The position numbers were made by a program, and so were the translations under genes. The notes below the pieces were generated by a model, which saw nothing but the letters and a program-made list of their open reading frames with translations, was not told the DNA's origin and did no database searches. Below, piece after piece: positions 1 to 6,551 of a stretch of 28,251 nucleotides of DNA. Position 1 is the first letter of the stretch, and the number at the start of each line of letters is the position of its first letter. Origin of the DNA: an uncultured Eubacteriales bacterium (lineage in GTDB: Bacteria > Bacillota > Clostridia > Oscillospirales > Ruminococcaceae); contig CABUOE010000010.1 in the NCBI GenBank assembly GCA_902493155.1, positions 1 through 28,251 of the forward strand. Direction: 5' to 3'.

Positions 1-961
1 CTCTTCCAGCCCGGCGGTCACACATGGCCTGATAATAGCGGCGAACGATTTCCTGCTTGGAAGCCTGACGAACCGCCTCGTCGTCGGTGATGCAGTTGCC
101 CGCCATGTTAACGCCCATGTCGGTAGGCGATTTATAAGGGCTTTCTCCTCCGGTGATTTTTTCAAAAATAGCGTTTAAAACCGGAAAGATCTCCACGTCC
201 CGGTTGTAGTTGACAGTGGTTTCTCCGTAAGCCTCCAGATGAAACGGATCGATCATGTTGACGTCGTTTAAATCAGCGGTAGCCGCCTCATATGCCAGGT
301 TCACCGGATGTTTCAACGGCAGATTCCAGATGGGGAAAGTCTCAAACTTGGCATAGCCTGCCTTGGTTCCCCTGCGGTACTCATGATAGAGCTGGGACAG
401 GCAGGTGGCCATCTTGCCGCTGCCGGGCCCGGGAGCGGTGACGATAACCAAAGGACGGGTCGTCTCGATATATTCATTTTTGCCGTAGCCTTCGTCACTG
501 ACGATCAAAGGAATATTGGCAGGATATCCGGCAATGGAGTAGTGGCGGTATACTTTTATACCTAAGCCTTCCAGCTTTTTCTGAAAATGCTCGGCCGCCG
601 TCTGCCCGGCATACTGACTTACCACCACGCTCCCCACATAGAGGCCGATTCCATGGAAAGCGTCAATCAGCCGCAGCACATCGGTGTCGTACGTGATGCC
701 CAAGTCGCCGCGAACCTTATTTTTCTCGATATCCGAGGCGTTGATAACGATGACGATTTCCGCGTCGTCCTTTAGCTGGGTCAGCATTTTAATTTTGCTG
801 TCAGGAGCAAATCCGGGGAGCACCCTGGATGCGTGGTAGTCGTCGAACAGCTTGCCGCCGAACTCCAGATACAGTTTGTTATCAAACTTTGAAATCCGCT
901 CCATAATGTGTTCCGACTGCATCTTCAGGTATTTGTCGTTGTCAAACCCAATCAAGTTCAT
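1..961 (-). CDS. DUF1846 (UPF0371) family protein, 3' end off the window
   Basis: The frame opens at an ATG (959-961) with an AAGGGG ribosome site just upstream and stays open for 320 codons to the left edge, so the C-terminus is missing; the family is usually about 500 residues. The protein begins MNLIGFDNDKYLKMQ and contains the family-typical stretch TAPGPGSGKMATCLSQLYHE near residues 180-200, followed by a region ending near AGNCITDDEAVRQAS, both recalled as DUF1846 hallmarks. The glycine-rich GPGSGK segment resembles a phosphate-binding loop, but the biochemical role of this cytosolic family is not established. It is separated from the upstream DUF896 gene by about 140 bases, so it is probably its own unit. 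The family call is firm; the function is unknown. Confidence 0.9.
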   Translation of the reverse strand, partial: MNLIGFDNDKYLKMQSEHIMERISKFDNKLYLEFGGKLFDDYHASRVLPGFAPDSKIKMLTQLKDDAEIVIVINASDIEKNKVRGDLGITYDTDVLRLIDAFHGIGLYVGSVVVSQYAGQTAAEHFQKKLEGLGIKVYRHYSIAGYPANIPLIVSDEGYGKNEYIETTRPLVIVTAPGPGSGKMATCLSQLYHEYRRGTKAGYAKFETFPIWNLPLKHPVNLAYEAATADLNDVNMIDPFHLEAYGETTVNYNRDVEIFPVLNAIFEKITGGESPYKSPTDMGVNMAGNCITDDEAVRQASKQEIVRRYYQAMCDRRAGR

Positions 962-1079
962 CTTAAACTTCCCCTTACTTGCTCTATTCCATACTCTTAT
1001 TATTATAAAGAAATTGCCTGCACTTTACAACCCAAATCGACAAGTTTTTGAATTTCTGCGCCTTGCACAAAAATCGACT

Positions 1080-1100
1080 GGAGAAATCATTCTTTTCTCC
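1080..1100 (-). terminator. weak hairpin downstream of the DUF896 gene
   Basis: GGAGAAA at 1080-1086 pairs with TTTCTCC at 1094-1100. It lies just after the DUF896 stop codon on the minus strand, and a run of Ts follows only after a 5-base gap. It may be a weak terminator for the cupin-YaiI-DUF896 operon; the stem is short, so confidence is low. Confidence 0.35.
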
Positions 1101-1103
1101 GGT

Positions 1104-1322
1104 TTATTTTTCATTTTTATGCTTTTTCAGTGGCCTCCTGGTGCCGTCCGGTTCCACGATCACTGTTTGTTCCAGCGTAGAGCGCAGGTTCTCCCGGTAA
1201 GCGGCAACATAGGCTTCCCGCAGCTTTTTCTGTTCCACCTTTTCCGCCTCCGTCAGGCCTTCCCTCTTCGCTTTCTTCGCAAGTTCGTTAATTCTTACAA
1301 TGGTTTCATTTGTAATCTTCAT
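1104..1322 (-). CDS. DUF896 (UPF0291, YnzC-like) small protein
   Basis: This is a 72-residue protein beginning MKITNETIVRINELAKKAK and carrying the family pattern of two helices (residues 5-20 and 21-45) with a conserved RENLRSTLEQTVIVEPDGT region at 43-61. This matches DUF896/UPF0291, a family of short helical cytosolic proteins such as Bacillus YnzC; its molecular role is not known. The length is normal for the family. Its ATG overlaps the TGA of the upstream YaiI-like gene in an ATGA arrangement (1319-1322), so translation is probably coupled. It is the last gene of the cupin - YaiI - DUF896 operon. Confidence 0.9.
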   Translation of the reverse strand: MKITNETIVRINELAKKAKREGLTEAEKVEQKKLREAYVAAYRENLRSTLEQTVIVEPDGTRRPLKKHKNEK

Positions 1323-1759
1323 GGTATTTCCCTTTCCAGCAATGTAATGAATTTTGCTTCAAAGGCGCGGTTTTCCGCATCGGTACGCTTTGAAGCCCCC
1401 TTGGTATGCTGCCCTCTTCGACGCACTTCTTTCCCCACATGTCGCTCAAACAGCAACTGATCCATATTCTGCTCGGTGTATTGCATTCCGTTTTGGTTGA
1501 GGGCCAGCGCCCCTTTCCCCAAAGCCATGGCGGCAACGCCAAAATCCTGGGTCACCACCAGATCGCCCGGCTTCGTCAAATTGATGAGCTTGATATCCGC
1601 GCTGTCCGCTCCTTTGTCCACTATTACAACCCGGCTGTAGCCGTCGTTTAATTCATGGCTGGTATCGATGACCATCGTCACGGGTATCCCTCTCTTCCTG
1701 GCCTCCCGGACGATAATCGTCTTCACCGGGCAGGCGTCCGCATCAACCAGTATTTTCAT
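1319..1759 (-). CDS. YaiI/YqxD family DUF188 (UPF0178) protein
   Basis: The 146-residue protein starts MKILVDADACPVKTII, the diagnostic N-terminus of the UPF0178/DUF188 family (YaiI of E. coli, YqxD of Bacillus). Acidic residues D6 and D8, together with the VVIVDKGADSADIKL and VVTQDFGVAA blocks (about 44-58 and 68-77), resemble the acidic centre of PIN-like nucleases. Nuclease activity is therefore a family-level suggestion, not something proved. The length is normal. The gene is coupled by ATGA overlaps to the cupin gene upstream (1756-1759) and to the DUF896 gene downstream, forming a compact three-gene minus-strand operon. Confidence 0.92.
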   Translation of the reverse strand: MKILVDADACPVKTIIVREARKRGIPVTMVIDTSHELNDGYSRVVIVDKGADSADIKLINLTKPGDLVVTQDFGVAAMALGKGALALNQNGMQYTEQNMDQLLFERHVGKEVRRRGQHTKGASKRTDAENRAFEAKFITLLEREIP

Positions 1760-2082
1760 CTGCCGTCTTCCTTCCCGCTAAACACACAGAGCCAGATGCA
1801 AGGAGGTTGTTTGCTGGTGTACGAAACCCGGTGCCGTTTTCCTGCCGGCAGTAAAACGCAGTCTCCCGTACGCAGGACGGTTACATCACCGTTTTCATAT
1901 TGGATGCGGCCCTCTCCCTGCAGGACTGTAACCCATTCGTCCTCATCCTGCTCATACCAAAATCCTTCCGGAGATACCTGCCCGCTGGAAACAATTCGTT
2001 CAATACGAGCATGCAAATTTTCAAATAAAATATCTGTCTTTTCCTCCTGTCCGTCACAGTCCAACTGAGCAAATAAATTCAT
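1756..2082 (-). CDS. small single-domain cupin protein
   Basis: This is a 108-residue cytosolic protein if translation starts at the internal ATG (2080-2082), which follows AAAGGA (2095-2100) and GGGAC (2087-2091). An ATG ten codons further upstream (2112) has no evident ribosome site, so the shorter form is preferred. It shows cupin features: WYEQDEDEWVTVLQGEGRIQ, then GDVTVLRTGDCVLLPAGKRHRV, corresponding to cupin motifs 1 and 2 with glycine turns and a metal-ligand-like His in the second motif. The first motif has Glu/Asp-rich WYEQDEDEW in place of the classic HxH, so the metal site may be atypical. The substrate is unknown. It is first in the operon with the YaiI-like and DUF896 genes and ends in an ATGA overlap. 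Confidence 0.85.
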   Translation of the reverse strand: MNLFAQLDCDGQEEKTDILFENLHARIERIVSSGQVSPEGFWYEQDEDEWVTVLQGEGRIQYENGDVTVLRTGDCVLLPAGKRHRVSYTSKQPPCIWLCVFSGKEDGR

Positions 2083-2204
2083 AAAAGTCCCACGTCCTTT
2101 AATTTTCGTCATAAAAGCACTGGAATCGACTTCATAAAAGATATTTTAACACATTTTTGAGAAATAATCACGAAAAAACTTTACAAAATGGGATATTTTC
2201 CCGT

Positions 2205-2226
2205 ATACTATATTTAGATATAGTAT
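2205..2226. promoter_or_regulatory. inverted repeat, candidate operator in divergent region
   Basis: ATACTATAT (2205-2213) and ATATAGTAT (2218-2226) form a perfect 9-bp inverted repeat around TTAG. It lies between the divergent cupin operon and the RpiR-type regulator gene, about 110 bases upstream of the regulator's promoter. Binding by the adjacent regulator is an inference from position and symmetry only. Confidence 0.45.
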
Positions 2227-2233
2227 GTTAGTC

Positions 2234-2275
2234 TTTTTTACTCTATTTTTTACTCTATTTTTTACTCTATTTTTT
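2234..2275. repeat. 3.5 tandem copies of a 12-bp T-rich unit
   Basis: TTTTTTACTCTA repeats at 2234-2245, 2246-2257 and 2258-2269, with a partial copy at 2270-2275. The T-tracts recur every 12 bases, which could bend DNA or change length by slippage. The array sits about 40 bases upstream of the -35 of the RpiR-regulator promoter. Confidence 0.85.
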
Positions 2276-2315
2276 AATAATGTATAGTTTTGCATTTTTA
2301 TTGAGCAAAAAGCAA

Positions 2316-2343
2316 TTGACAAAATAAAAATATGTGATATACT
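2316..2343 (+). promoter_or_regulatory. sigma-A promoter of the RpiR regulator/MFS pair
   Basis: A consensus TTGACA (-35, 2316-2321) and TATACT (-10, 2338-2343) are separated by 16 bases. The start codon of the regulator follows 46 bases downstream of the -10, with GGAGG at 2378-2382. Confidence 0.75.
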
Positions 2344-2389
2344 CATTGTAGAGGACTACAGATGAGTAATTTTCAACGGAGGTATTCCC

Positions 2390-3253
2390 ATGATTGAAAA
2401 TATGAACGTCCTCAGCCAAATTGAAAAGGATTTCCTCTCGATGTCGGAAGTGGAAAAGAAAATCGGCGACTATATCCTACATAACCCGGAAAAAGTCGTC
2501 AATACGACTATGCGTGTCCTATCCCAAGAAGTTGGAGTATCGGAGGGTAGCATTGTAAACTTTTCCAACAAGTTGGGATTTGACGGATTCACCAGGTTAA
2601 AAATCGGCATCGCTCAGTCCTTGGGCAGACATAAATATCATCTCTTGGATGAAGTAGATGATAGAGATTCTCCCAAAGATGCGATGAAAAAGACGATGGA
2701 TAATGCCATAGCGTCCTTCCAATCCACCTACAACGCAATTCATCCGGATGAATTGCAAAAAGCAATCGATTTGATTATGAACACCAAAAAACGGATTGAG
2801 TTTTATGGGGTATCAACCTCTTCCATTCTGGCAAACGATGCGTATTATCGTTTTAGGTACCTCGGGTTGCAGAGTGCTGCGGTAACCGATGCCTTTATGC
2901 TCCCCGTATCTGCCTCTATGTTGGATGAAGATTGCCTTGCGGTGGCTTTTTCCCACACTGGCCGCACAGATGAAATTGTGGATTCTATGAAAATCGCCAA
3001 AAGCCAGGGAGCCAAAACCATGTGCATTACCAGCTATTCCGGCGGAGCACTAGCCCAACTGTGCGATGTAAGCTTAGTCGCTATTTCTAAGGAAGCAACG
3101 CAAATCCACGGTCTGCCCGTCTCTTCCCGGCTAACGCATCTATTGCTGATGGATACCTTGTGCGCCTATATCAATGCGAAACAGAAGGATACCATGTTGG
3201 AAAAACGCTCGATAAGCAACGAAATTATGGATCGGCACTATCAGCATTATTGA
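2390..3253 (+). CDS. MurR/RpiR family transcriptional regulator (HTH + SIS)
   Basis: The 287-residue protein has an N-terminal RpiR-type helix-turn-helix domain (about 1-77; the block LSQEVGVSEGSIVNFSNKLG at 44-63 is the HTH) and a C-terminal SIS sugar-phosphate-binding domain (about 125-255; FYGVSTSS at 138-145 and AFSHTGRTDE at 186-195 are the phosphate-contacting loops). The length is normal for the family. GGAGG lies 7 bases before the ATG and a good promoter lies upstream. Members of this family sense phosphorylated sugars or amino sugars and control nearby transport and catabolic genes. Here the MFS transporter 65 bases downstream is the obvious co-transcribed target. The inducing ligand cannot be read from the sequence. 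Confidence 0.93.
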   Translation: MIENMNVLSQIEKDFLSMSEVEKKIGDYILHNPEKVVNTTMRVLSQEVGVSEGSIVNFSNKLGFDGFTRLKIGIAQSLGRHKYHLLDEVDDRDSPKDAMKKTMDNAIASFQSTYNAIHPDELQKAIDLIMNTKKRIEFYGVSTSSILANDAYYRFRYLGLQSAAVTDAFMLPVSASMLDEDCLAVAFSHTGRTDEIVDSMKIAKSQGAKTMCITSYSGGALAQLCDVSLVAISKEATQIHGLPVSSRLTHLLLMDTLCAYINAKQKDTMLEKRSISNEIMDRHYQHY

Positions 3254-3318
3254 TTTGCTGAGTCTTTCTGACATTTTCTTTTCAATTGGCAAAATTTTAC
3301 GAAAAAGTAGGATTTGTC

Positions 3319-4560
3319 ATGGATGAACCGCGTATGTCTACAATGGGTGTCCTATCCTTGGGCACCGTCTGCTTTCTGTCTTATAATGCCTGCTACGCTG
3401 GAAGAAGCATCCTCAGCGCGATTATGCCGGAAATGGTGCAAGAAACTGGATTTTCCAGCTCAACACTGGGATTATGGGGCTCGATGTTCTTCTTTACTTA
3501 TGGTATTGGCCAGGTAATCAACGGTCTGATCGGAGATCGCATCAGGGCCAAATGGATGGTTTCGGTAGGCCTTTTTCTATCTGGTGTCGTCATCGCTCTA
3601 TCTTCCTGTACTGCCTCTCCCATCATTGGCGGACTGTGCTGGGCGGCATGTGGATTTTTGCTCTCTATGTTGTGGGGGCCGCTTGCTAAGGTTATTGCGG
3701 AAAATACAACCGCTCAAACAGGAAGACTATTGATGACAGCCCTAACTGCTGCATCTATTGTGGGCACCATGATCGCCTATTTGATCGCATCCGTCACGTC
3801 CGCTCAGCATCAATGGAAATGGGCTTTCTACTTAACAGGAATTTTACTTGTCCTTACAGCGATATTGTGGTTTGTCATTCTACATATCTGGGAACGTAAA
3901 AAATACCTGCGTACAATTCGCATGTCAGCGGCAACGGTTAAAGGTCTTCTTCCTCTGTTTTCCTTACTGCGCAGACATCATATTTTCCCGATTCTTTTGA
4001 TGACCATCATCAATGGGATTGTCCGGAATGCAGTTGCGTTCTGGATTCCCACCTATATTACCGAACAATTCCACGTTATGCCATCTACCTCATCTGCCAT
4101 TACCAGCGTATTGCCGATTTTTAACCTAATCGGCACCTTTCTGGGACTCAAACTGCTAAAAAAGTGCAAAGAAAACGAATATGAGACTTCTATTATTCTT
4201 TTTGCTGTCTCCATGGCGATGTTTTTACTTATGTCGCTGACACGCGGCCGTTATTTGGTCCTTACGATTATTGCCCTGTTTCTGGCCAACGCCGCTATGG
4301 CAAGTGCGTGTAATATAGTATTCAGCGTTTATTGCCTGAGATTTCGGGAAACCGGCCGGGTATCTGCCATTACCGGATGTCTGGACGCCATTAGCTATTT
4401 GTTTGCAGCGCTTGCAAGCCCGATTTTCTCCGCTATCGTATCCGGAACCAACTGGAATACTACCGTATTTATCTGGGCTATTTTAACAGCTATCGGAATG
4501 TTTGCCGCTATGGCCGCTTACAAAAGCGACAAAAGAGCCGCAACTCAGGAATTGAGTTAA
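3319..4560 (+). CDS. MFS transporter (organophosphate/hexose-phosphate-like type)
   Basis: The 413-residue integral membrane protein has about 12 predicted hydrophobic spans in two halves separated by a charged central loop near residues 190-225 (HIWERKKYLRT region), the usual MFS layout. The segment GQVINGLIGDRIRAKWM between spans 2 and 3 is the MFS motif-A region (G-D-R-x-R). The overall pattern recalls the glycerol-3-phosphate/hexose-phosphate antiporter branch, but the substrate is uncertain. A TTG codon at 3286 opens the frame, but the ATG at 3319 has AGGA (3309-3312) six bases upstream and is preferred. It follows the RpiR regulator on the same strand and is probably regulated by it. 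A strong terminator follows the stop codon. Confidence 0.88.
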   Translation: MDEPRMSTMGVLSLGTVCFLSYNACYAGRSILSAIMPEMVQETGFSSSTLGLWGSMFFFTYGIGQVINGLIGDRIRAKWMVSVGLFLSGVVIALSSCTASPIIGGLCWAACGFLLSMLWGPLAKVIAENTTAQTGRLLMTALTAASIVGTMIAYLIASVTSAQHQWKWAFYLTGILLVLTAILWFVILHIWERKKYLRTIRMSAATVKGLLPLFSLLRRHHIFPILLMTIINGIVRNAVAFWIPTYITEQFHVMPSTSSAITSVLPIFNLIGTFLGLKLLKKCKENEYETSIILFAVSMAMFLLMSLTRGRYLVLTIIALFLANAAMASACNIVFSVYCLRFRETGRVSAITGCLDAISYLFAALASPIFSAIVSGTNWNTTVFIWAILTAIGMFAAMAAYKSDKRAATQELS

Positions 4561-4573
4561 ACTAAACATACAT

Positions 4574-4610
4574 AAAAAAGCCCGCAGGCTATGGAACCTG
4601 CGGGCTTTTT
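4574..4610. terminator. bidirectional rho-independent terminator
   Basis: GCCCGCAGG (4580-4588) pairs with CCTGCGGGC (4597-4605), flanked by A-run 4574-4579 and T-run 4606-4610. It lies between the convergent MFS transporter and the MsmX-like ATPase genes and can serve both. Confidence 0.92.
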
Positions 4611-4623
4611 AGTTATTCTATAA

Positions 4624-5757
4624 TTAGTCGAGGACAACTCTCTCGGTTTCTTTGTCGAACAAGTGAATCTTGTTGACATCAATAGCCATTTTGATGGAGT
4701 CTCCAGCTTTTGCGGTGGATCTGGGAGATACGCGGGCAATCAGATTTCTGCCAGCGCAGGTCACATACAGGAATGTCTCAGCGCCCATCAGCTCAGTTAC
4801 GTCGACGGTGCAGTCGACAAGGCCAGTGGAAGCAGCGGAGAGGAACATCTCCTCATCCTTAAGGTCTTCAGGACGAACACCTAGGATCATACCTTTGCCG
4901 ATATAAGCTTCCAACTCAGGAGTTCTCTTGCCTTCCGGAAGTTCGATCTCATAACCGTTGTTCTCAGCGCCTTCTACGTCGTCGAAAACAACAACCAGCT
5001 TGCCGTCTTTATCCTGAAGGGTAACATCGATAAAGTTCATCTGAGGAGAACCGATGAATCCTGCGACAAATACGTTAACAGGTTTGGAGTACAGGTTCTG
5101 AGGAGTGTCGACCTGCTGAATGAAACCGTCTTTCATAACAACGATTCTGGTACCCATCGTCATAGCTTCGGTCTGGTCATGGGTTACGTAAATGAAGGTG
5201 GTGCCGAGGCGGAGATGAAGCTTGGAAAGCTCGGTTCTCATCTGCGCACGGAGTTTTGCATCCAGGTTGGACAGAGGCTCATCCAGAAGGAATACCTGAG
5301 GCTCACGGACGATAGCACGACCCAAAGCAACACGCTGACGCTGACCACCGGACAAAGCCTTGGGTTTACGGTCGAGCAGATGGGTGATGTCCAGGATACG
5401 GGCAGCTTCATCAACACGACGTTTAATTTCATCTTTCGGGGTTTTGCGGAGTTTCAAACCGAAAGCCATGTTATCGAAAACGGTCATGTGAGGATACAGG
5501 GCATAGTTCTGGAAAACCATAGCGATATCGCGGTCTTTGGGAGCGATGTCGTTGACCAGTCTGTCGCCGATGTAAAGCTCACCTTCGGAGATTTCTTCCA
5601 GACCGGCGATCATTCTCAGTGTAGTGGATTTACCACAACCGGAAGGACCTACCAAGATAATAAACTCTTTATCTTCGATGTCCAGATTGAAATCGGAAAC
5701 AGCGGTTACGCCACCGGCATATTTTTTATAAATACCTTTCAGTGTTACGCTTGCCAT
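4624..5757 (-). CDS. sugar ABC transporter ATP-binding protein, MsmX/UgpC/MalK family
   Basis: This 377-residue protein is a full-length carbohydrate ABC ATPase. Walker A is GPSGCGKST (37-45), the Q-loop glutamine is Q83, the signature is LSGGQ (135-139), Walker B is VFLLDEP (155-161) and the switch histidine is H193 (VTHDQ). The region from about 235 onward is the OB-fold/TOBE regulatory domain typical of MalK/MsmX. It acts on the inner face of the membrane, driving sugar uptake with partner permeases and binding proteins. No permease or binding protein lies nearby, matching MsmX-type ATPases that energise several transporters encoded elsewhere. An excellent GGAGG site precedes the ATG. No clear promoter hexamers were found in the AT-rich 200 bases upstream. 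Confidence 0.95.
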   Translation of the reverse strand: MASVTLKGIYKKYAGGVTAVSDFNLDIEDKEFIILVGPSGCGKSTTLRMIAGLEEISEGELYIGDRLVNDIAPKDRDIAMVFQNYALYPHMTVFDNMAFGLKLRKTPKDEIKRRVDEAARILDITHLLDRKPKALSGGQRQRVALGRAIVREPQVFLLDEPLSNLDAKLRAQMRTELSKLHLRLGTTFIYVTHDQTEAMTMGTRIVVMKDGFIQQVDTPQNLYSKPVNVFVAGFIGSPQMNFIDVTLQDKDGKLVVVFDDVEGAENNGYEIELPEGKRTPELEAYIGKGMILGVRPEDLKDEEMFLSAASTGLVDCTVDVTELMGAETFLYVTCAGRNLIARVSPRSTAKAGDSIKMAIDVNKIHLFDKETERVVLD

Positions 5758-5970
5758 AAAACGGACCTCCTATTTTTTGACGTATGATGTTGGATTTCTT
5801 ATTAATACTATATCAAATTTCTTTCCCGATAGATAGTTCTTTATTGTCCAAAGATTAAAAAATCAATTTGTGTAGATTGACCAATACTTTACAATATTTT
5901 GTCCAATCAAAAGGAATTTATTAAAAACAATAGAAAATCGTAGATATTATTAAAAATCAAAAATATTTGT

Positions 5971-6435
5971 TTATTTTTTCTTAAATTCATGCATAAATCC
6001 AGGTTCAGAAAGAGAGCAAATGTCCCCTCCGACGATTTTTCCTTCAGAAATCAGCAGATTTGCACGAATATCATCCGGATAGTTTGGATAATTCGTTACG
6101 ATATAACAAAAACGTTTGACCCTCTTTCCCGCATATTTTTTCAAATCAAAGCTTTGCTTCTTCTGAATGTCGTTATATTGTTCATAAACGTCGTTAAACA
6201 CAGGAGGAATTTGTACTTCCACGATTTCGCAGGGTTCCGGCTCCACCTGCCAGCCAAAACCTTCCAGATAAGCAAGCCGCTCTTCGTTAGTGCCGCCCGC
6301 AATTGCCGCTTTTCCGCCTGTGGGCACCGCCCGTTCACCTGAAAACAGAAAAACAGCGGCGACGCAAAGAACGAGTACAACAAAAGAAAGTATGGCCCAT
6401 TTTTTCTTTGGCATTCTCATTGAAAGTACAAACAT
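5971..6435 (-). CDS. DUF4830-type membrane-anchored protein
   Basis: The preferred ATG at 6433-6435 follows AGGGGGAAG by a few bases; an ATG ten codons further upstream (6465) has its AGGGA too close to be useful. The resulting protein is about 154 residues. It has a short basic N-terminus (MRMPKKK), one hydrophobic span (AILSFVVLVLCVAAVFLF) and an extracytoplasmic domain with NEERLAYLEGFGWQVEPEPCEIVEVQIP and a later YAGKRVKRFCYIVTNYPNYP block. This pattern is recalled from DUF4830 proteins of Clostridia, whose function is unknown. There is no lipobox, so it is probably anchored by its uncleaved or signal-peptidase-I-cleaved N-terminus. It appears monocistronic. Confidence 0.75.
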   Translation of the reverse strand: MFVLSMRMPKKKWAILSFVVLVLCVAAVFLFSGERAVPTGGKAAIAGGTNEERLAYLEGFGWQVEPEPCEIVEVQIPPVFNDVYEQYNDIQKKQSFDLKKYAGKRVKRFCYIVTNYPNYPDDIRANLLISEGKIVGGDICSLSEPGFMHEFKKK

Positions 6436-6551
6436 GTAACTTCCCCCTATAAAACAATCTAGCATTTCCCTGAATGCGGGAATTTATTCTTGTTTTATAG
6501 GTATGCCAAATTTAAATGGACCATACCGCTTTTACTTATTTAAATGTAAAA

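Noticed and set aside
6500..6527. Hairpin GGTATG/CATACC downstream of the EF-G-like gene as a terminator
   Set aside because: The stem is only 6 bp plus a bulged inner part and there is no proper T-run on the minus strand; it is kept only as a note.
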